NCBI GenBank assembly: GCA_050301795.1
Contig: JBNKZU010000030.1
Location: forward strand, 1-7,611
Reading direction: 5' to 3'
Origin: JBNKZU01 sp050301795
GTDB lineage: Bacteria; Pseudomonadota; Gammaproteobacteria; Thiohalomonadales; Thiohalomonadaceae
DNA length: 7,611 nt
Shown here: in pieces, positions 5,636 through 7,611 of the stretch
Position numbering within the stretch: position 1 is the stretch's first letter
Layout: each line of letters opens with the position of its first letter
Translations under genes and position numbers: made by a program
Notes under the pieces: model-generated
What the model saw: the letters and a program-made list of their open reading frames with translations, nothing else
The model's database searches: none
Told to the model about the DNA's origin: nothing

Positions 5636-7611
5636 TGTTCACACTATCTATCAGAAGTAAGCTGACAACATATGCCCTTTTGGTAGTACTGTTGTCGCTA
5701 GGTGGTGCAAGCTATCTGATTGATAGGAGCCTGCATAAATACCACCTCTCTGTGGCGCATGACGAACTCTACAAGGCAACAGAGAACATCAAATCGGTCA
5801 TTGCCAAAAGACAGCAAAAGATTCTTACCAGTGCTAAAAACATGTCCAAAGATGAGAATCTTGTTGCCACCCTCTTTTTAATCGATGGCTATCAAGATTC
5901 CCAAAACTACAACAGAATCCTGTTTGAGCCTGAGAAACGCAGTTTGGCTGATCACCTCAGGGATCACATGAAATCGGCAGAAGTGAATGAGATCTTTGTC
6001 TATGACAACAGCTATCAACTGGTCTGCTTTAGCAGCTCTATTGAGAACAACCTGCTAAGCGGTTATCAGAATTATGAGGCGGGTGAAGGGACAATAACAC
6101 TACTCAAGGGGAATGGTTCTCATGTCAGTGCCAGCTTTGTCACCCAATATGTATCTGACCGTATAGCCCAACACCAGTATGATGAGAGCGGTCTCGACTA
6201 CCACCAAACAGCTAACCAGCTCATCCTTGAGTATCACCAGCCCATTATCCATCGCCGAGCCAATCAGGAGGTCAAGATCGGCTCACTGGTTACCGTAGAC
6301 ATTATCGATGCTAAATCACTCTCCAACACAACTAATACCTCAATAAACCTGGGAATCATCAGCGACACCAGTACCATGGTTGTTGGCAATGATGAACTAA
6401 AGTATCTGGTAAATAATCTAGACAAACAGCTCATCACCGGGAACACACCTGAACTCTATTATATTGAGTCCAAGAACTGGCTGCTGGGGAGCCGTGTCAT
6501 GCATTTGGATGACGATAACCATGTCCATCTCATTTCGATGTATCCAATGAGTGATTATCTCAATGCGAGCACCCGAACCCGCAATGCAACGATGATCGCA
6601 ATGGCCATTGTTGCGTTAATCATGGTGCCACTAAGTCTGCTATTCATTAACCGGACGATTAACAGACCGTTAAAACACCTTTTGACTGGCGTTAAAAACC
6701 TTGAGCATGGCGACTATCACAGCAAGATTACGGTGGATTCGAGTGACGAGTTTGGGGATCTTAAAAACTCCATAAACCGAATGGTCGATTCGATTCGCGA
6801 AAGAGAGAACGACCTTAACAACATTATCGACAATATTCCGATGATGCTGTTTGTCAAAGATGCCCAGAACCTAAAATTTGTAAACTTTAACAAGGCTGGC
6901 GAAAAGCTGGTTGGGCAGACAAAGCAGAACATGATTGGCCTTGGTGACCATGACTTCTTCCCCAAAGAGCAGGCCGATTTCTTTGTCTCCAAGGATCGCA
7001 AGGTTATCAGAAGCGGTGTGGTGGTTGATATTCCCGAAGAGCTGATTGAGACCCCATCAGGGCAGAGAGTACTGCATACCATCAAAGCTCCGATATTTGA
7101 TGCCAACGGCAAGCCGAAATACTTGTTGGGGATCTCCGAGGATATCACCGAAAGAAAGAGAGCCGATGAACAGTTGTTGATGTGGGCGAAAATCTTTGAG
7201 AGCACCACGGAGGGGATCATCATCACCACTAGAGAAGGCATCATAGAGGATGTGAATCAGGCCTTTACCGCCATAACCGGCTATAGCCGTGATGAGGCCA
7301 TTGGCAACAACCCGAAGATGTACCAATCTGGCCGCCACAGCAAAGAGTTCTACCACATTATGTGGGACGAGATTAACCGAACCGGTAGCTGGCATGGTGA
7401 GTGCTGGAATCGCAAAAAAAATGGAGAGGTCTTCCCGGTATGGCAGACCATTAATACCGTCTACGATAATAACGGCGAGCCGGTAAACTATATAGCGGTA
7501 TTCTCAGACATCTCCAGCATCAAAGAGAGTCAGGAGAGGCTGGACTTTTTGGCGCATCACGACCCGTTAACCAGACTTCCAAATCGTATCCTGTTTAATG
7601 ATCGTGTTAAC
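5635..7611 (+). CDS. membrane sensor with HAMP, two PAS domains and GGDEF start (partial, C-terminus beyond right edge)
   Basis: 659 residues are visible from ATG 5635, which shares its A with the TAA stop of the binding-protein gene (TAATG), so the pair is translationally coupled. Order: TM1 (about 11-28); a periplasmic domain of about 290 residues whose size and late segment GSLVTVDIIDAKSL (216-229) suggest a double CACHE fold; TM2 (about 319-338); HAMP (339-392, with RPLK at 344-347 and DEFG at 371-374); PAS1 (393-508, with DHDFFP at 438-443); PAS2 (about 515-631, with GSWHGECWNRKKNGEVFP); then LDFLAHHDPLTRLPNR, the classic opening of a GGDEF domain. The catalytic GGDEF motif and any EAL domain lie outside the window, so synthesis versus breakdown of c-di-GMP cannot be decided. 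The partner is probably the binding protein just upstream. Confidence 0.93.
   Translation, partial: MFTLSIRSKLTTYALLVVLLSLGGASYLIDRSLHKYHLSVAHDELYKATENIKSVIAKRQQKILTSAKNMSKDENLVATLFLIDGYQDSQNYNRILFEPEKRSLADHLRDHMKSAEVNEIFVYDNSYQLVCFSSSIENNLLSGYQNYEAGEGTITLLKGNGSHVSASFVTQYVSDRIAQHQYDESGLDYHQTANQLILEYHQPIIHRRANQEVKIGSLVTVDIIDAKSLSNTTNTSINLGIISDTSTMVVGNDELKYLVNNLDKQLITGNTPELYYIESKNWLLGSRVMHLDDDNHVHLISMYPMSDYLNASTRTRNATMIAMAIVALIMVPLSLLFINRTINRPLKHLLTGVKNLEHGDYHSKITVDSSDEFGDLKNSINRMVDSIRERENDLNNIIDNIPMMLFVKDAQNLKFVNFNKAGEKLVGQTKQNMIGLGDHDFFPKEQADFFVSKDRKVIRSGVVVDIPEELIETPSGQRVLHTIKAPIFDANGKPKYLLGISEDITERKRADEQLLMWAKIFESTTEGIIITTREGIIEDVNQAFTAITGYSRDEAIGNNPKMYQSGRHSKEFYHIMWDEINRTGSWHGECWNRKKNGEVFPVWQTINTVYDNNGEPVNYIAVFSDISSIKESQERLDFLAHHDPLTRLPNRILFNDRVN

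Noticed and set aside
6717..7244. 175-codon minus-strand open frame inside the sensor gene
   Set aside because: It is antisense to the HAMP and PAS coding sequence, whose translation is clearly real; composition is that of an antisense shadow.

Overview
The window reads as chromosomal DNA from a Gram-negative proteobacterium, most likely a gammaproteobacterium. The basis is a tRNA-His almost superimposable on the enterobacterial one, Sec signal peptides on periplasmic proteins, a membrane polyferredoxin of the NapH/NosR type, and a CACHE-like/HAMP/PAS/GGDEF receptor. The exact taxon cannot be read from the sequence. No transposase, integrase, CRISPR array or rRNA is visible.

Left part, minus strand (1-2373): a translationally coupled pair. 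A periplasmic, C-terminally anchored DUF4198-like protein with a His-rich N-terminus (1933-956) overlaps by 8 bp a membrane polyferredoxin (963 down past the left edge). A 440-bp non-coding stretch lies upstream and carries one clear inverted repeat.

Middle, minus strand (2374-4584): a secreted four-EF-hand protein built from an internal duplication, a tRNA-His gene with a downstream hairpin, and a UMF1-type major facilitator transporter.

Right part, plus strand (4709-7611): a 124-bp divergent promoter region with an 8-bp inverted repeat leads to a two-gene unit. The first gene is a periplasmic sugar/autoinducer-type binding protein with no transporter genes beside it. Its stop overlaps the start (TAATG) of a membrane sensor whose visible order is TM, periplasmic domain, TM, HAMP, PAS, PAS, start of GGDEF; the window ends inside the GGDEF domain. 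The most interesting reading is a binding-protein plus receptor pair, organised like LuxP/LuxQ or NspS/MbaA, that converts a periplasmic ligand signal into c-di-GMP metabolism. The second lead is the DUF4198/polyferredoxin pair, which looks like a metal-handling or envelope redox module of unknown function.
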